Shown here: positions 25,248 to 34,896 of the stretch, one piece after another
How the letters are laid out: the number at the start of each line of letters is the position of its first letter
How positions within the stretch are numbered: the first letter of the stretch is position 1
DNA from: Sporosarcina quadrami
GTDB lineage: Bacteria > Bacillota > Bacilli > Bacillales_A > Planococcaceae
Reading direction: 5' to 3'
DNA: 64,000 bases
Assembly (NCBI RefSeq): GCF_014836615.1
Contig: NZ_JACSQN010000001.1
Coordinates: forward strand, 310,001-374,000
Made by a program: the position numbers and the translations under genes
Notes under the pieces: model-generated
Databases searched by the model: none
The model's input: only the letters and a program-made list of their open reading frames with translations
What the model was told of the DNA's origin: nothing

Positions 25248-26684
25248 TTGAATAATGTAACGTTATTAACAAACAGAATATCGATTTTGGATGCGGATGC
25301 AACACAAATTAGTGAATGGATTAGAACTAAAGAGTTTTCTGTAGTTGAAATTACAGAGACCTACATTGAACATATTAAAGAAAAGCAGCCAGTGATAAAT
25401 TTCATGACAGAAGACCGATTTGAAGAAGCGTTACGTGAAGCGAAAGATGCGGATCATAAGATGGCAAATAGAGAAGCTAAAGGTAGACTGTTCGGTGTTC
25501 CGATTAGTATGAAGGAGTCTTTTGATGTCGAAGGGATGCGGACAACGGGTGGTTTAATTAGACGAAAGAATAAGATTATAAACAAAGATGCAGTTGTGGT
25601 CAGTAAGTTAAAAGCTGAAGGTGCAATCATCCTTAGTAAATCAAATACTCCGGAACTGTGTTTTTGTCAAGAAACTGACAATAAATTGTATGGAAGAACT
25701 AATAACCCGTGGAATGTAAAAAGGACTGCCGGTGGATCAAGTGGTGGAGAAGGTGCTGCAATTGCTGTAGGCTGTGCTGCGGCTGGTCTCGGTTCGGATA
25801 TAGGTGGTTCAATCCGTTTTCCTAGTCATTTTAACGGGGTGATCGGTTTTAAATCGGGTAACGGACAAGTTTCACAGACGGGCAGTTACCCTTTTGTAGA
25901 GAATGATTGGCAACAGCGAATGTTAGGCATCGGTCCAATCGCTAAATCGGTTAGGGATGCAAAATTAATATATGAAATCATTTCTGGTAGAGAGTTACTA
26001 AAAAAACACTTAACTAACTATACGATCAACGTTTTTCGTACGACTGAATACCCGATTTCAAATAAAACGACTTTATTGCTCAATGCTATTTACGTGAATT
26101 TAAAAAGAAAATTTCATACAGAGAGGGAACTTGTTCCATTACTAAGTGAATCAGCTTTACTATGGCAGGAAATCATGTCAATAGATGGTGGGAACTCTAC
26201 CAAGCAAGATGCATTTGGACGAGAAGAAGGCAATCCGTATGGAGAATATGTAAAGGAACTGATAAAAGGGACTTCAAAAATTCATCGTTACCTATCTTGG
26301 GCTATGATTGGTGCTTCTTTATTTAAACCGTCTGCAAAAAGGGTGGAAGAAATGAGGAGAGCTCTGCGAGAAGGAGATGAATTGCTTGATACCTATCTTG
26401 ATAATCGTTTGTTGATCTTGCCGGTTTACCATTCTGCAGCTCCTTTACATGGAAAAGTTTATAAAGAAATATTTTCAATTAGAAAAACGTACCAAGATTA
26501 TATGCCATTCACTGCCTATGCGAACACATGGGGACTGCCTGCTTTAACAGTTCCTATAGGTAAAGATCATGATGGAATGCCTATTGGGCTACAGATTATC
26601 GGTAAAATAGGACAGGAAGACGCCGTATTTTCATTAGGTGAATATATTGAAAAAGAATTTGGCGGGTATTCCAGAGCGAAATAG
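25248..26684 (+). CDS. Amidase-signature family amidase
   Basis: 478 aa from TTG 25248 (AAAGGGGGAG upstream at ~7 nt); an earlier TTG at 25221 has no RBS. The Ser-cisSer-Lys triad is visible: Lys in PISMKES, cis-Ser in the GGSSGGEGAA loop and nucleophile Ser in GSDIGGSIR. Members hydrolyse amides, from simple aliphatic or aryl amides to Glu-tRNA amide; this one is single and not beside gatB/gatC, so it is a stand-alone amidase of unknown substrate. The GGE in place of GGSA is common among stand-alone forms. Confidence 0.85.
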   Translation: MNNVTLLTNRISILDADATQISEWIRTKEFSVVEITETYIEHIKEKQPVINFMTEDRFEEALREAKDADHKMANREAKGRLFGVPISMKESFDVEGMRTTGGLIRRKNKIINKDAVVVSKLKAEGAIILSKSNTPELCFCQETDNKLYGRTNNPWNVKRTAGGSSGGEGAAIAVGCAAAGLGSDIGGSIRFPSHFNGVIGFKSGNGQVSQTGSYPFVENDWQQRMLGIGPIAKSVRDAKLIYEIISGRELLKKHLTNYTINVFRTTEYPISNKTTLLLNAIYVNLKRKFHTERELVPLLSESALLWQEIMSIDGGNSTKQDAFGREEGNPYGEYVKELIKGTSKIHRYLSWAMIGASLFKPSAKRVEEMRRALREGDELLDTYLDNRLLILPVYHSAAPLHGKVYKEIFSIRKTYQDYMPFTAYANTWGLPALTVPIGKDHDGMPIGLQIIGKIGQEDAVFSLGEYIEKEFGGYSRAK

Positions 26685-26707
26685 TAATTTAGTTGATATT
26701 AAAATTT

Positions 26708-26747
26708 AAAAGCCGACAGATGAGCATGCTATCTTATCTGTCGGCTT
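26708..26747 (-). terminator. Terminator between amidase and MarR genes
   Basis: AAAAGCCGACAGAT pairs with ATCTGTCGGCTT. The T-run is on the minus strand, so it mainly serves the marR-type gene. Confidence 0.75.
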
Positions 26748-26774
26748 ACTAATTGCCTTTTATGAGGTTATAAA

Positions 26775-27197
26775 TTATTTCAACGTTTGATTCAACTTAG
26801 TATAAATTGCTAGCAAAGTAGTTTGTTCTTCTTCCGATAAATGGGAAAACAGATCCTTTCGGACAATATGACCATTTTCTTGAGCTTCAGTAAGAACTTC
26901 TAAACCTATTTCAGTGAGTGACCAATAGGATGTGCGACGATCTGTTTCATCTTGTCTTCTTGAAATTAACTTCTGCTTCGTCAATTTTGTAGAGAGATGA
27001 GTCAAAGAAGCTGGAGTGAAGTTTAGGTTCTTCGCTAAATCTGACGGTCTGCTTTCTCCGTGTACGCTAAGTTCATGCAATACTAAAATATGAGAAATTC
27101 CAAGATCTATTGTAGAAGCTTGGCGCCAGCGGACTAGCATTTTATGTGTTACTTGTTCAATGGTATGTAGTAATTCAAATATCGTTTTCTGTGACAC
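26775..27197 (-). CDS. MarR-family transcriptional regulator
   Basis: 140 aa from GTG 27197 (AAAGGGGG upstream); in-frame ATGs farther up lack an RBS. Winged helix-turn-helix: ASTIDLGISHILVLHEL, GESRPSDLAKNLNFTPASLTHL recognition helix, then the wing with DRRTSYWSLTE. These act as dimeric repressors released by small ligands. It is divergent from putB, 244 nt away, and convergent with the amidase gene; the target is not evident. Confidence 0.88.
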   Translation of the reverse strand: MSQKTIFELLHTIEQVTHKMLVRWRQASTIDLGISHILVLHELSVHGESRPSDLAKNLNFTPASLTHLSTKLTKQKLISRRQDETDRRTSYWSLTEIGLEVLTEAQENGHIVRKDLFSHLSEEEQTTLLAIYTKLNQTLK

Positions 27198-27391
27198 GAA
27201 AAAACCCCCTTTTTGTATTAACATCGAAAATCGTCCCATAATCATTTAACCACAAAGTTTAATGATAAACAAAGTAATTGTGCGATAGTAGTGAAAGAGA
27301 GCAATTGTCCAATACTATTGTTAATGACGATTATTGGAGACAAATAGTTATGGTTTAGACCGCTTAAAATCGTGTTTAATTGACAAGGCTA

Positions 27392-27400
27392 TGGTATAAT
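27392..27400 (+). promoter_or_regulatory. Extended -10 promoter of putB
   Basis: TGGTATAAT (TG at 27392-27393, TATAAT 27395-27400), start about 35 nt before the ATG; no clear -35. Confidence 0.55.
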
Positions 27401-27441
27401 TCTTGTTGAAAATAATAATATTTTGTCGAGGAGTTATGGAA

Positions 27442-28410
27442 ATGTTAAAAGATTTCTTTATCGGTCTATCTCAAAATCAGTTTTTGAATAGTGCAGCGAA
27501 AAAGTACGGCTTAAAATTAGGTGCGCAAAATGTCGTTGCGGGAACTAATATTGCTCAAACGATTGAGAGCATCAAAGAATTGAATAGACACGGCATCTCA
27601 TGTACAGTGGACAACCTCGGTGAGTTTGTTTATGAAAAAGAAGAAGCTACGGATGCGAAAAATCAAATCCTTGCTGTCGTAGAAGCTATTCATGAACACG
27701 AAGTCGACGCCCATATTTCGTTGAAACCTTCCCAATTAGGATTGGACATTGATTATGAGTTCTGCAAATCGAACATTCAGGAAATTGTGTCAGCGGCACA
27801 CAAATACGGAATATTTGTCAATTTTGATATGGAAGATTATGCTCGTCTACAACCTTCTTTTGATTTGTTGGATGAACTTTCTGTTGACTACGATAATATT
27901 GGAACGGTCATTCAGGCATATTTCTTCCGTGCTGATGAAGATCTCCACAAGCACAAGAATTACCGTCTTCGAATTGTAAAAGGGGCTTACAAAGAGCCTG
28001 CAGAATATGCTCATCAGGATAAAGCGGCTATTGATAAGCATTATATCGAATTGATCGAATGGCATTTATTGAACGGTAAGTTCACATCCATTGCTACGCA
28101 TGATCATAATGTCATTAATCACGTGAAGCAGTTTGTTAAAGAAAATAACATTCCAAATGATAAATTTGAATTCCAAATGCTTTATGGCTTCCGAAAAGAT
28201 ATGCAGTTGGAATTGGCAAAAGAAGGTTATAATTTCTGTACGTATGTTCCTTTCGGCCAAGACTGGTACGGCTATTTCATGCGTAGACTTGCTGAAAGAC
28301 CACAAAACATGAACCTTATTGTGAAGCAGGTTTTCAATAAGAAAACGAATACGATGATTGGTTTAGCTGCTGGTGCATTTGCTCTAGGTAGAATGACAAA
28401 AAAGAAATAA
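27442..28410 (+). CDS. putB: Proline dehydrogenase
   Basis: 322 aa from ATG 27442 (GAGGAG at ideal distance; other in-frame starts lie on or before the RBS). The PRODH barrel motifs HISLKPSQLGLD, VNFDMEDYA, RLRIVKGAYKEP, ATHDHN and FQMLYGFR are all visible, and the C-terminus has PFGQDWYGYFMRRLAERP. A monofunctional FAD enzyme of the Firmicute type, oxidising proline to pyrroline-5-carboxylate. The partner P5C dehydrogenase is not next to it. Confidence 0.93.
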   Translation: MLKDFFIGLSQNQFLNSAAKKYGLKLGAQNVVAGTNIAQTIESIKELNRHGISCTVDNLGEFVYEKEEATDAKNQILAVVEAIHEHEVDAHISLKPSQLGLDIDYEFCKSNIQEIVSAAHKYGIFVNFDMEDYARLQPSFDLLDELSVDYDNIGTVIQAYFFRADEDLHKHKNYRLRIVKGAYKEPAEYAHQDKAAIDKHYIELIEWHLLNGKFTSIATHDHNVINHVKQFVKENNIPNDKFEFQMLYGFRKDMQLELAKEGYNFCTYVPFGQDWYGYFMRRLAERPQNMNLIVKQVFNKKTNTMIGLAAGAFALGRMTKKK

Positions 28411-28415
28411 AAATA

Positions 28416-28460
28416 AGATGAAAAACCGTCTATTCTGATGAATAGGCGGTTTTTCATCTT
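28416..28460 (+). terminator. Bidirectional terminator between putB and DUF1646 gene
   Basis: GATGAAAAACCG with inner CTATTC/GAATAG and CGGTTTTTCATC. Confidence 0.85.
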
Positions 28461-28478
28461 GCAAAGAAGAAATTCTCG

Positions 28479-29492
28479 TCAAGAAAATACGATAACGATA
28501 AAATATACAATCATGGAAAGTAAACCGACAGGAACACCGATACGTGCCCATTCAATGCTTGTAATTTGTAATTTTCCTGCAGCTATTATATTGGGAATAT
28601 TACCAGGTATTAACATGCCGCCACTAATAATTAATCCGAGTAAAATGGCTTGAATCGTAGACTCCGACATTTCAGGACTGATTTCCGCTGCTACTAGAGT
28701 AGCATTATCTAGAACGGCAGAAACCATATTAATCCAGTAAAGTGCATAGAGATTAATGTTCAAAAGGAATCGCTCAATGAATGGCTCGAAACCTGCTCCG
28801 AGTAATGTTAAGGCCATAACGAAAATATATACTTTAATGCCTCGTATGATGATTTCTGGTATTGTTTCTAATTTATTTCTAGGAGCAATTCCAAGTTTCC
28901 GAGCAGGCTTTCTGACAATAATAGCAGCCAAAATTCCAAATGCAAAAATTCCTGGAATAATTTGGACGCCTAATAGTTTTAATAAGTAAAAGAATGTCTC
29001 ATTCATTTTACTCGTTGCAATTGTCGACAATGGTTCTCCAACAGGTGTCAAAACTGCTCCCATACCAATTGAAAAACATGTAATAACGACCATGCGAATT
29101 TGATCTTTTCTTGATAAATTGAGCACACTTACAATTGCAACTAAAATAATAGCGGCGATTATAGCTGTAATGACACTTGAGACTATACCTAAACCGATGA
29201 CGATAATCGCAACGAACAATGGAAAAGGCATGTGTCGAGAGACGTACCTAACAACTTTCTCAAAAGGTTTCTGAAATAAGCGGAATAGGAGTCCTGCTAT
29301 TATAACTGCAAACGTAATGTTGATAGGATCACTTAGTGCGGTAGATAGTAACTCCTTATTTAACACACCACTAATAACGACAGCCAGTACGCCCATTGTG
29401 AATAGAAATGATTCCAAATTGCTTTCAATGCTCTTTACTGCAAAAGGTAATAATAAAACCATTACAAGAACGATAGTTAACCCGAAATACAT
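28479..29492 (-). CDS. DUF1646 family permease (putative cation transporter)
   Basis: 337 aa, about 10 hydrophobic segments. The GMGAVLTPVGEPLSTIA segment and the symmetric LDNATLVAAEISPEMS motif recall ion-transporter-superfamily proteins, and the overall pattern matches DUF1646. In other bacteria DUF1646 genes are associated with Na+/Li+ homeostasis and sometimes a dedicated RNA motif; no such motif was seen upstream here. Monocistronic, minus strand. Transport substrate not established. Confidence 0.75.
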   Translation of the reverse strand: MYFGLTIVLVMVLLLPFAVKSIESNLESFLFTMGVLAVVISGVLNKELLSTALSDPINITFAVIIAGLLFRLFQKPFEKVVRYVSRHMPFPLFVAIIVIGLGIVSSVITAIIAAIILVAIVSVLNLSRKDQIRMVVITCFSIGMGAVLTPVGEPLSTIATSKMNETFFYLLKLLGVQIIPGIFAFGILAAIIVRKPARKLGIAPRNKLETIPEIIIRGIKVYIFVMALTLLGAGFEPFIERFLLNINLYALYWINMVSAVLDNATLVAAEISPEMSESTIQAILLGLIISGGMLIPGNIPNIIAAGKLQITSIEWARIGVPVGLLSMIVYFIVIVFS

Positions 29493-29574
29493 TTAACACC
29501 TCATCTCTGGCTATCATAATTTTTCAACGTATAGCTTAGTCTATTCAATTTAGTTTCATAATAGAAATTAAGTC

Positions 29575-29605
29575 GAAAAAAGCATACCCGGAAAGGGGTA
29601 TGCTT
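29575..29605 (-). terminator. Terminator of the POT transporter gene
   Basis: AAGCATACCC/GGGTATGCTT perfect 10-bp stem; T-run (complement of the A-run at 29576-29581) on the minus strand. Confidence 0.88.
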
Positions 29606-29627
29606 ACAATGCTCTCTATTTGAAAGG

Positions 29628-31121
29628 TTAACGGACACCTTTCATGTATCGTAAAATGATAGGCGAAATGAGGAAAAGTATAATACTCAATACAATCGCT
29701 ATTCCACCGATAATACCAAAATACATCATTTCATTTTCAGGTGAGTAATATTGAACAATCTGGGCATTCAAAGCTTGTGCCGCAGCATTGGATAAGAACC
29801 ATAAACTCATTGTTTGTGCGGAAAACGCAGCAGGCGCTAGTTTCGTCGTTGCCGATAGTCCAACAGGAGACAAGCACAGTTCACCGAGGACGGCAATGAA
29901 AATACTTAACACTAACCACATTGGGTTAACAAGTGCATCCGTTCCGCCTAAATAGCCTGGCACTAAAATGACAATGAATGAAATACCGGCAAGTAAAATA
30001 CCGAATGAAAACTTTTGTGGTACAGTCGGTTGTTTTCTGCCCATTTTAATCCAAAGCCAAGCAAAAACAGGTGCTAAAATAATAATGAACAACGGATTTA
30101 AAGATTGGAACCATGCTGGAGAAATATGGAATCCGAATACATCCAAGTTTGTACGTGTATCCGCATACAATGCAAGAATTGTTGAACCTTGTTCCGCAAT
30201 CGCCCAAAACATGACGGACGCAAGGAATAATGGAATATACGCTAAAATTCTCGACTTTTCGTCTTTAGTAGTCTTATTACTTCTATACATATAGAAGAAA
30301 TAAGAGAATGGAATTAGGAAGCCTAACACACCTACGAACTTAATGAATGAGTCGAATGTCAACCAGCCTCTAGGTATGGAAATGGCAATAAGCGCTCCTA
30401 GAACCAAAACAACTGAAATGACGATTTTTATCATACGATTTCGCTCTGTCGGACTTAATGGATTAGCGATTTGTGTCCCTGCTAAGCCTAAATTCTTTTT
30501 CTTTGTAAAGACGAATAGAAGAAGTCCGAAGAACATTCCTACAGCAGCTAGTCCAAAACCTAGGTGGAAATTATATTCTAGACCTAATGTTCCGACAGTT
30601 AAAGGTGCAATAAAGCTACCCATGTTAATACCCATGTAGAAAATACTGAAACCTGAATCTTTACGAACATCATCGTTACTGTAAATATCTCCAACCATTG
30701 TGGAAACGTTCGGTTTTAGAAGTCCTGTTCCGATAACAATAAGCACCATCGAAATGAAGAACATCGTCAATGATCCAGGCATAGCCAGAACAATATGACC
30801 GAGCATAATAAATATTCCACCGAAGAAAACAGCCCTAGAAGTACCAAAAATACGGTCAGCGAGCCAGCCACCGATAATACCTGACATATACACTAATGAA
30901 CCGTAAATCGAGACAATGGCGAGTGCCGTATTTTTGTCGATTCCCAAACCACCTTTAGACACTTCGTAATACATGTAAAAGGCGAGGATTGCTCTCATAC
31001 CATAATATGAAAAGCGTTCCCAAAATTCTGTAAAGAATAAAGTGAATAGCCCTTTAGGATGGCCAAAAAATCCAGTTTGAGGAACACTTTCAACAATTTC
31101 TTCTTTCTGCAACCGTGTCAT
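29628..31121 (-). CDS. POT-family proton-dependent oligopeptide transporter
   Basis: 497 aa from ATG 31121 (GGGAGGAG upstream); an earlier start at 31151 precedes that RBS. About 14 helices. Family marks: GHPKGLFTLFFTEFWERFSYYGMR (seen in part: FFTEFWERFSYYGMRA) containing the E-x-x-E-R-x-x-Y motif, FSIFYMGINMGSF and LGELCLSPVGLSATTKLAP. It imports di- and tripeptides with protons, DtpT type. It has a consensus sigma-A promoter and its own terminator. Confidence 0.92.
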   Translation of the reverse strand: MTRLQKEEIVESVPQTGFFGHPKGLFTLFFTEFWERFSYYGMRAILAFYMYYEVSKGGLGIDKNTALAIVSIYGSLVYMSGIIGGWLADRIFGTSRAVFFGGIFIMLGHIVLAMPGSLTMFFISMVLIVIGTGLLKPNVSTMVGDIYSNDDVRKDSGFSIFYMGINMGSFIAPLTVGTLGLEYNFHLGFGLAAVGMFFGLLLFVFTKKKNLGLAGTQIANPLSPTERNRMIKIVISVVLVLGALIAISIPRGWLTFDSFIKFVGVLGFLIPFSYFFYMYRSNKTTKDEKSRILAYIPLFLASVMFWAIAEQGSTILALYADTRTNLDVFGFHISPAWFQSLNPLFIIILAPVFAWLWIKMGRKQPTVPQKFSFGILLAGISFIVILVPGYLGGTDALVNPMWLVLSIFIAVLGELCLSPVGLSATTKLAPAAFSAQTMSLWFLSNAAAQALNAQIVQYYSPENEMMYFGIIGGIAIVLSIILFLISPIILRYMKGVR

Positions 31122-31149
31122 TGAGTACACTCCTCCCTTACTGCTTATC

Positions 31150-31179
31150 ATTATACGAAATAAGTAATTTACTTGTCAA
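31150..31179 (-). promoter_or_regulatory. Sigma-A promoter of the POT transporter gene
   Basis: On the minus strand TTGACA (31179-31174), 18-bp spacer, TATAAT (31155-31150): consensus match in both boxes. Confidence 0.8.
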
Positions 31180-31504
31180 AACTAAATTCACTGAAGATAA
31201 AATATCGATTAATGGCGAATTAGCAGTATTTTTAGACCTTTGGATTATTTTAGGGGATAATATTATGTTATATTATAATAATTAATTTATAGATTTTTCT
31301 AACTGTTGACGATGATTTGAATTCTAAATCGACGTTTGTATGTTGCCCGGTAACAGAGCTTCAATACAGAAATTAGACTTATGTGTAGTTGTTCTTAGTT
31401 TGTAGGTGAAAAGGTAAATGGCGTTAAAAATACGTTCGCATATAAAAAAAGCTCGATATGAGCTATTATGGACATATGCAGTTACTAGAAATGGATGTGT
31501 TTGA
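31180..31504. other. AT-rich intergenic stretch without a recognised gene
   Basis: Between divergent genes. It holds a small hairpin AGCTCGATATGAGCT (31450-31464) and a possible ABC-F promoter (TTGTAG, 17 bp, GTTAAA), but no ORF with an RBS and no known RNA fold. The ABC-F start itself has only a weak RBS (GGATGTG). Confidence 0.5.
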
Positions 31505-33391
31505 ATGAGTCAATTAATTATGGAAAACTTAACGAAAACGGTCGGGGAGAAAACCCTTTTCGAAAATATTGCTTTCACAATCGTTGAAGGTGAGAAAGTT
31601 GGCCTAATCGGTATAAACGGTACTGGAAAATCAACGCTTCTATCAATTATTGCAGGAACCGAAGAAGCGGACAGCTTGAATAAAGAGCATCCAAACAAAT
31701 ACAGCATTTCGTATTTGCCCCAAGATCCTATTCTTGACCAAGAACTTACCGTCATGGAAACGGTATTTACATCAGCTGCTCCAGTCTTGAAAGTGAATTT
31801 GGCATATGAGCATGCACTTATCGCGTTGACTGACGATCCGATGTCCACAGAAAACCAGGAACGGTTTTCACATATGCAAAACGAGATGGATAATAATTCT
31901 GCGTGGGATTTAAATACGAAAGCGCGTATGATCTTAACCAAATTAGGAATTGATTCCTTTGATAAGAAGATGGGAGAACTTTCAGGTGGGCAGCAAAAAC
32001 GCGTTTCATTGGCAAAAGTACTCATAGAGCCGGCAGATCTGCTATTACTAGATGAGCCGACTAACCATCTTGATGTCCAATCCATTAAATGGCTACAAGA
32101 TTATTTGAAAAATGAATCAGGGGCTGTCGTTTTCATCACACACGACCGTTATTTCCTAGATGAAGTATCGACACATATTTTTGAGTTGGCGGACCGGACA
32201 CTTTACTCTCATACAGGGAATTTCGCAGATTACTTGGAATCCAAAGCCATCAGGGAAGAAATGTCTGAAGCGACGGATGCGAAGATGCGCAATCGCTATC
32301 GAACAGAGTTAAAGTGGATTCGTCGCGGAGCGAAAGCTCGATCGACGAAACAGAAAGCCCGCATCGGCCGTTTTGAGGAACTTGAAGAGAAGGTATCCAA
32401 AAACGATCATTCAGGAGAAATGGATGTTGCACTGAAGACTTCGCGCCTTGGTAAAAAAGTGATCGAAGTTAAGGAGATATCAAAGTCTTATAACGGTAAA
32501 GTGATTATTAACGGTTTTAGCAGTCTTTTGCAGTCAGGCGATAGAATTGCAATCGTAGGGCCGAATGGGGTCGGCAAGACGACGTTGATGAAAATGTTTG
32601 CTGAAGAGATAGAGCCCGACTCAGGTCATATCGAAAAAGGAAGTACAGTGAAAATCGCCCACTTCCATCAGCAACTGCCGAAAATGGAGGAGAATAAAAG
32701 AATTATTGAATATATTAGGGAAACGTCCAATGATATCGAGGATGGCAATGGTGTCCGTATATCGGCGACCCAGATGCTTGAGCGATTCTTGTTCCCTAGC
32801 TCCGCCCATGGCACTCCGATTGGGAAATTATCTGGTGGAGAAAGAAAGAGACTTTACTTGTTAAAGTTGCTTATGGAACAACCGAATGTTCTATTGTTAG
32901 ATGAACCGACAAATGATCTTGATATCGAAACGCTTTCAGTGCTTGAAACGTTTATCGATTCGTTTGCAGGTGTTGTACTCACAATCTCGCATGATCGCTT
33001 CTTCTTAGACAGGACGTCAACAAAATTATGGGTACTTGACGGATCAGGTGAAATTGAAATTTCCTTCAACACATATACCGATTTCCTGGAAGAAATGAGT
33101 TTTAAGAAAGCTCCACAGGTTGCGATAAAGAAAGAAGCAGTTGAAGTTGTTCCGGCTCAAACTAATCAAAAGAAAAAAATGACATATGCTGAGAAGAAAG
33201 AATGGGAAACAATCGAAAAAGATATAGAAACAATTGAAGGCCAAATTTGTGATGCTGAGTCGAAGATGATTGAATTTGGCTCTGACTATGACAAGTTAAG
33301 TGATCTTCAAAAGCAGTTGGACGCATTAAACAGTAAATATGAACAGCTTATTGAGAGATGGACGTATTTGCAGGAAATAGCTAATGCATAA
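31505..33391 (+). CDS. ABC-F ribosome-associated ATPase (YfmR/Uup type)
   Basis: 628 aa with two ABC domains and no membrane segments: Walker A GINGTGKST and GPNGVGKTT, signatures LSGGQQKR and LSGGERKR, Walker B LLLLDEPTNHLD and VLLLDEPTNDLD. The basic inter-domain linker (ELKWIRRGAKARSTKQ) reaches the ribosomal peptidyl-transferase region, and the C-terminal ~70 residues form a coiled coil, as in Uup and B. subtilis YfmR. These proteins ease stalled translation, including at polyproline. Followed 18 nt later by the cvfC gene. Confidence 0.9.
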   Translation: MSQLIMENLTKTVGEKTLFENIAFTIVEGEKVGLIGINGTGKSTLLSIIAGTEEADSLNKEHPNKYSISYLPQDPILDQELTVMETVFTSAAPVLKVNLAYEHALIALTDDPMSTENQERFSHMQNEMDNNSAWDLNTKARMILTKLGIDSFDKKMGELSGGQQKRVSLAKVLIEPADLLLLDEPTNHLDVQSIKWLQDYLKNESGAVVFITHDRYFLDEVSTHIFELADRTLYSHTGNFADYLESKAIREEMSEATDAKMRNRYRTELKWIRRGAKARSTKQKARIGRFEELEEKVSKNDHSGEMDVALKTSRLGKKVIEVKEISKSYNGKVIINGFSSLLQSGDRIAIVGPNGVGKTTLMKMFAEEIEPDSGHIEKGSTVKIAHFHQQLPKMEENKRIIEYIRETSNDIEDGNGVRISATQMLERFLFPSSAHGTPIGKLSGGERKRLYLLKLLMEQPNVLLLDEPTNDLDIETLSVLETFIDSFAGVVLTISHDRFFLDRTSTKLWVLDGSGEIEISFNTYTDFLEEMSFKKAPQVAIKKEAVEVVPAQTNQKKKMTYAEKKEWETIEKDIETIEGQICDAESKMIEFGSDYDKLSDLQKQLDALNSKYEQLIERWTYLQEIANA

Positions 33392-33409
33392 TAAGAGGAG
33401 TGATTTAAA

Positions 33410-34543
33410 GTGAAAATAGTAACAATCGAACCTACACCAAGCCCAAACTCAATGAAAATTATAGTCGATGAAGAGCTTGCATCGGGTATCGGACGTAATT
33501 ATAAGAAGGAAGATGAGGAAAGTGCACCTTATCCGATTTCGGGAATACTTGCAATTAAAGGCGTAAAAGGAATTTATCATGTAATGAATTTCATGGCTGT
33601 TGAGCGAATAGGTAATGTACAGTGGGAAGATATTCTTGCCCAAGTTCAAGCTGTTTTCAATGATGAACATAGAGAAGAAGATGAGGCGGACGAGGAAATT
33701 GTTATCGATAATTATGGAGAAGTGTATGTGCACGTGCAAACGTATAAAGATATCCCTTTGCAAGTGAAGGTGTTTGATAGCGAATCTGAACTGCGTTTTG
33801 GATTACATGAGCGCTTTGTAAGTGCGATGGAAAAAGTTCATAGTTCGGAAGTGGAGAACTATATTCTTTTGCGAAAATGGGCGGATTATGGAATACGTTA
33901 CGGCGATAAAAGTGAAATAGGCGATACAGTTGTTGCTGAAGTGGAAGCCGCTTATCCTGAAGAACGATTAAAGGAAATTATCAATCGATCCGAAGAGGAT
34001 AGGCAGTCTCAGGATGCTGGAAAAGTAAAAGTGACACTTGCTCAATTCGAAAATGATGAATGGGAAAAAAGATTTCAACTCATTGATCAAATGCCTGATC
34101 CTGATTTATCTGATTTGCCTCTGCTCGATAAAGCACTTGATGATGAAAAGATGTCAATAAGACGCCTTGCGACCGTATATCTCGGCATGATTGAAGATGA
34201 ATCGGTCATTCCTTATGTAGAGAAAGCACTAGTCGACAAAAGCTGGGCTGTACGTCGAACAGCGGGTGACTGCATGAGTGACTTAGGTTTTGTTGGATTT
34301 GAAGATGCTGCTATTAACGCTTTAAAAGACAAAAATAAGCTTGTAAGATGGCGTGCTGCTATGTTCCTTTATGAAGCAGGGACTGAGAATGCATTGCCTG
34401 CTTTAAAAGCGGCTGAGAATGATTCTGAATTCGAAGTGAAACTTCAAATCGGAATGGCGATTGCCCGTATATCTGAAGGTGAAGAAGCGAAAGGTTCTGT
34501 ATGGAAACAAATGACTGAAGCGCGTAGTGGCGGTAATCGCTGA
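33410..34543 (+). CDS. cvfC: CvfC/YpgR: NifU-N-like domain fused to HEAT repeats
   Basis: 377 aa. N-terminal ~85 residues (TPSPNSMKIIVDE, GILAIKGVKGIYHVMNFMAVER) form an Nfu/NifU N-terminal-type domain; residues ~210-375 are HEAT-like helical repeats (SIRRLATVYLGMI, WAVRRTAGDCMSDLG, LVRWRAAMFLYEAG). The order matches S. aureus CvfC (conserved virulence factor C) and B. subtilis YpgR. Molecular role unknown; an Fe-S or protein-interaction scaffold is suggested by the domains. RBS AGAGGAGTG, 18 nt after the ABC-F gene. Confidence 0.87.
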   Translation: MKIVTIEPTPSPNSMKIIVDEELASGIGRNYKKEDEESAPYPISGILAIKGVKGIYHVMNFMAVERIGNVQWEDILAQVQAVFNDEHREEDEADEEIVIDNYGEVYVHVQTYKDIPLQVKVFDSESELRFGLHERFVSAMEKVHSSEVENYILLRKWADYGIRYGDKSEIGDTVVAEVEAAYPEERLKEIINRSEEDRQSQDAGKVKVTLAQFENDEWEKRFQLIDQMPDPDLSDLPLLDKALDDEKMSIRRLATVYLGMIEDESVIPYVEKALVDKSWAVRRTAGDCMSDLGFVGFEDAAINALKDKNKLVRWRAAMFLYEAGTENALPALKAAENDSEFEVKLQIGMAIARISEGEEAKGSVWKQMTEARSGGNR

Positions 34544-34571
34544 ATCTGATTGGTAAATGAAATAATTGTCG

Positions 34572-34617
34572 AATCATCGACTGCTGAAGGCTTTTTCAGT
34601 GGTCGATGATTTTTTTA
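34572..34617 (+). terminator. Terminator of the ABC-F/cvfC operon
   Basis: AATCATCGAC/GTCGATGATT with inner CTGAA/TTCAG, then TTTTTTT. Confidence 0.9.
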
Positions 34618-34896
34618 TTTTTATATTAATGTGGTTATGAAATCCGATGAAATTCAATCTCGAAATGGAAAAAATAATATAAAAGAGAACGGTTACATTT
34701 CAAATTAAGTAATACACATAAAATATTCCGAAAAAAATTTTTCTTTAGTAATTGTTGATACTAAAGGGTTTAAAAAGGTTCGCTTGGTTGCTTAAATGTT
34801 AAAGCAACCGATAATGAGTTGATGTTTAAAATTACCTATGATAGTCTGTAAACTATCGAACTACAATGTTTGATTAAAAAATAAAGGAGGAAGACT
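34618..34896 (+). promoter_or_regulatory. Upstream region of ehuB with two inverted repeats
   Basis: GGTTGCTT/AAGCAACC (34786-34793 with 34802-34809) and GATAGT/ACTATC (34840-34845 with 34852-34857) are perfect inverted repeats in otherwise AT-rich DNA without an ORF. They could be operators or transcript hairpins. No clear -35/-10 pair could be fixed. Confidence 0.4.
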
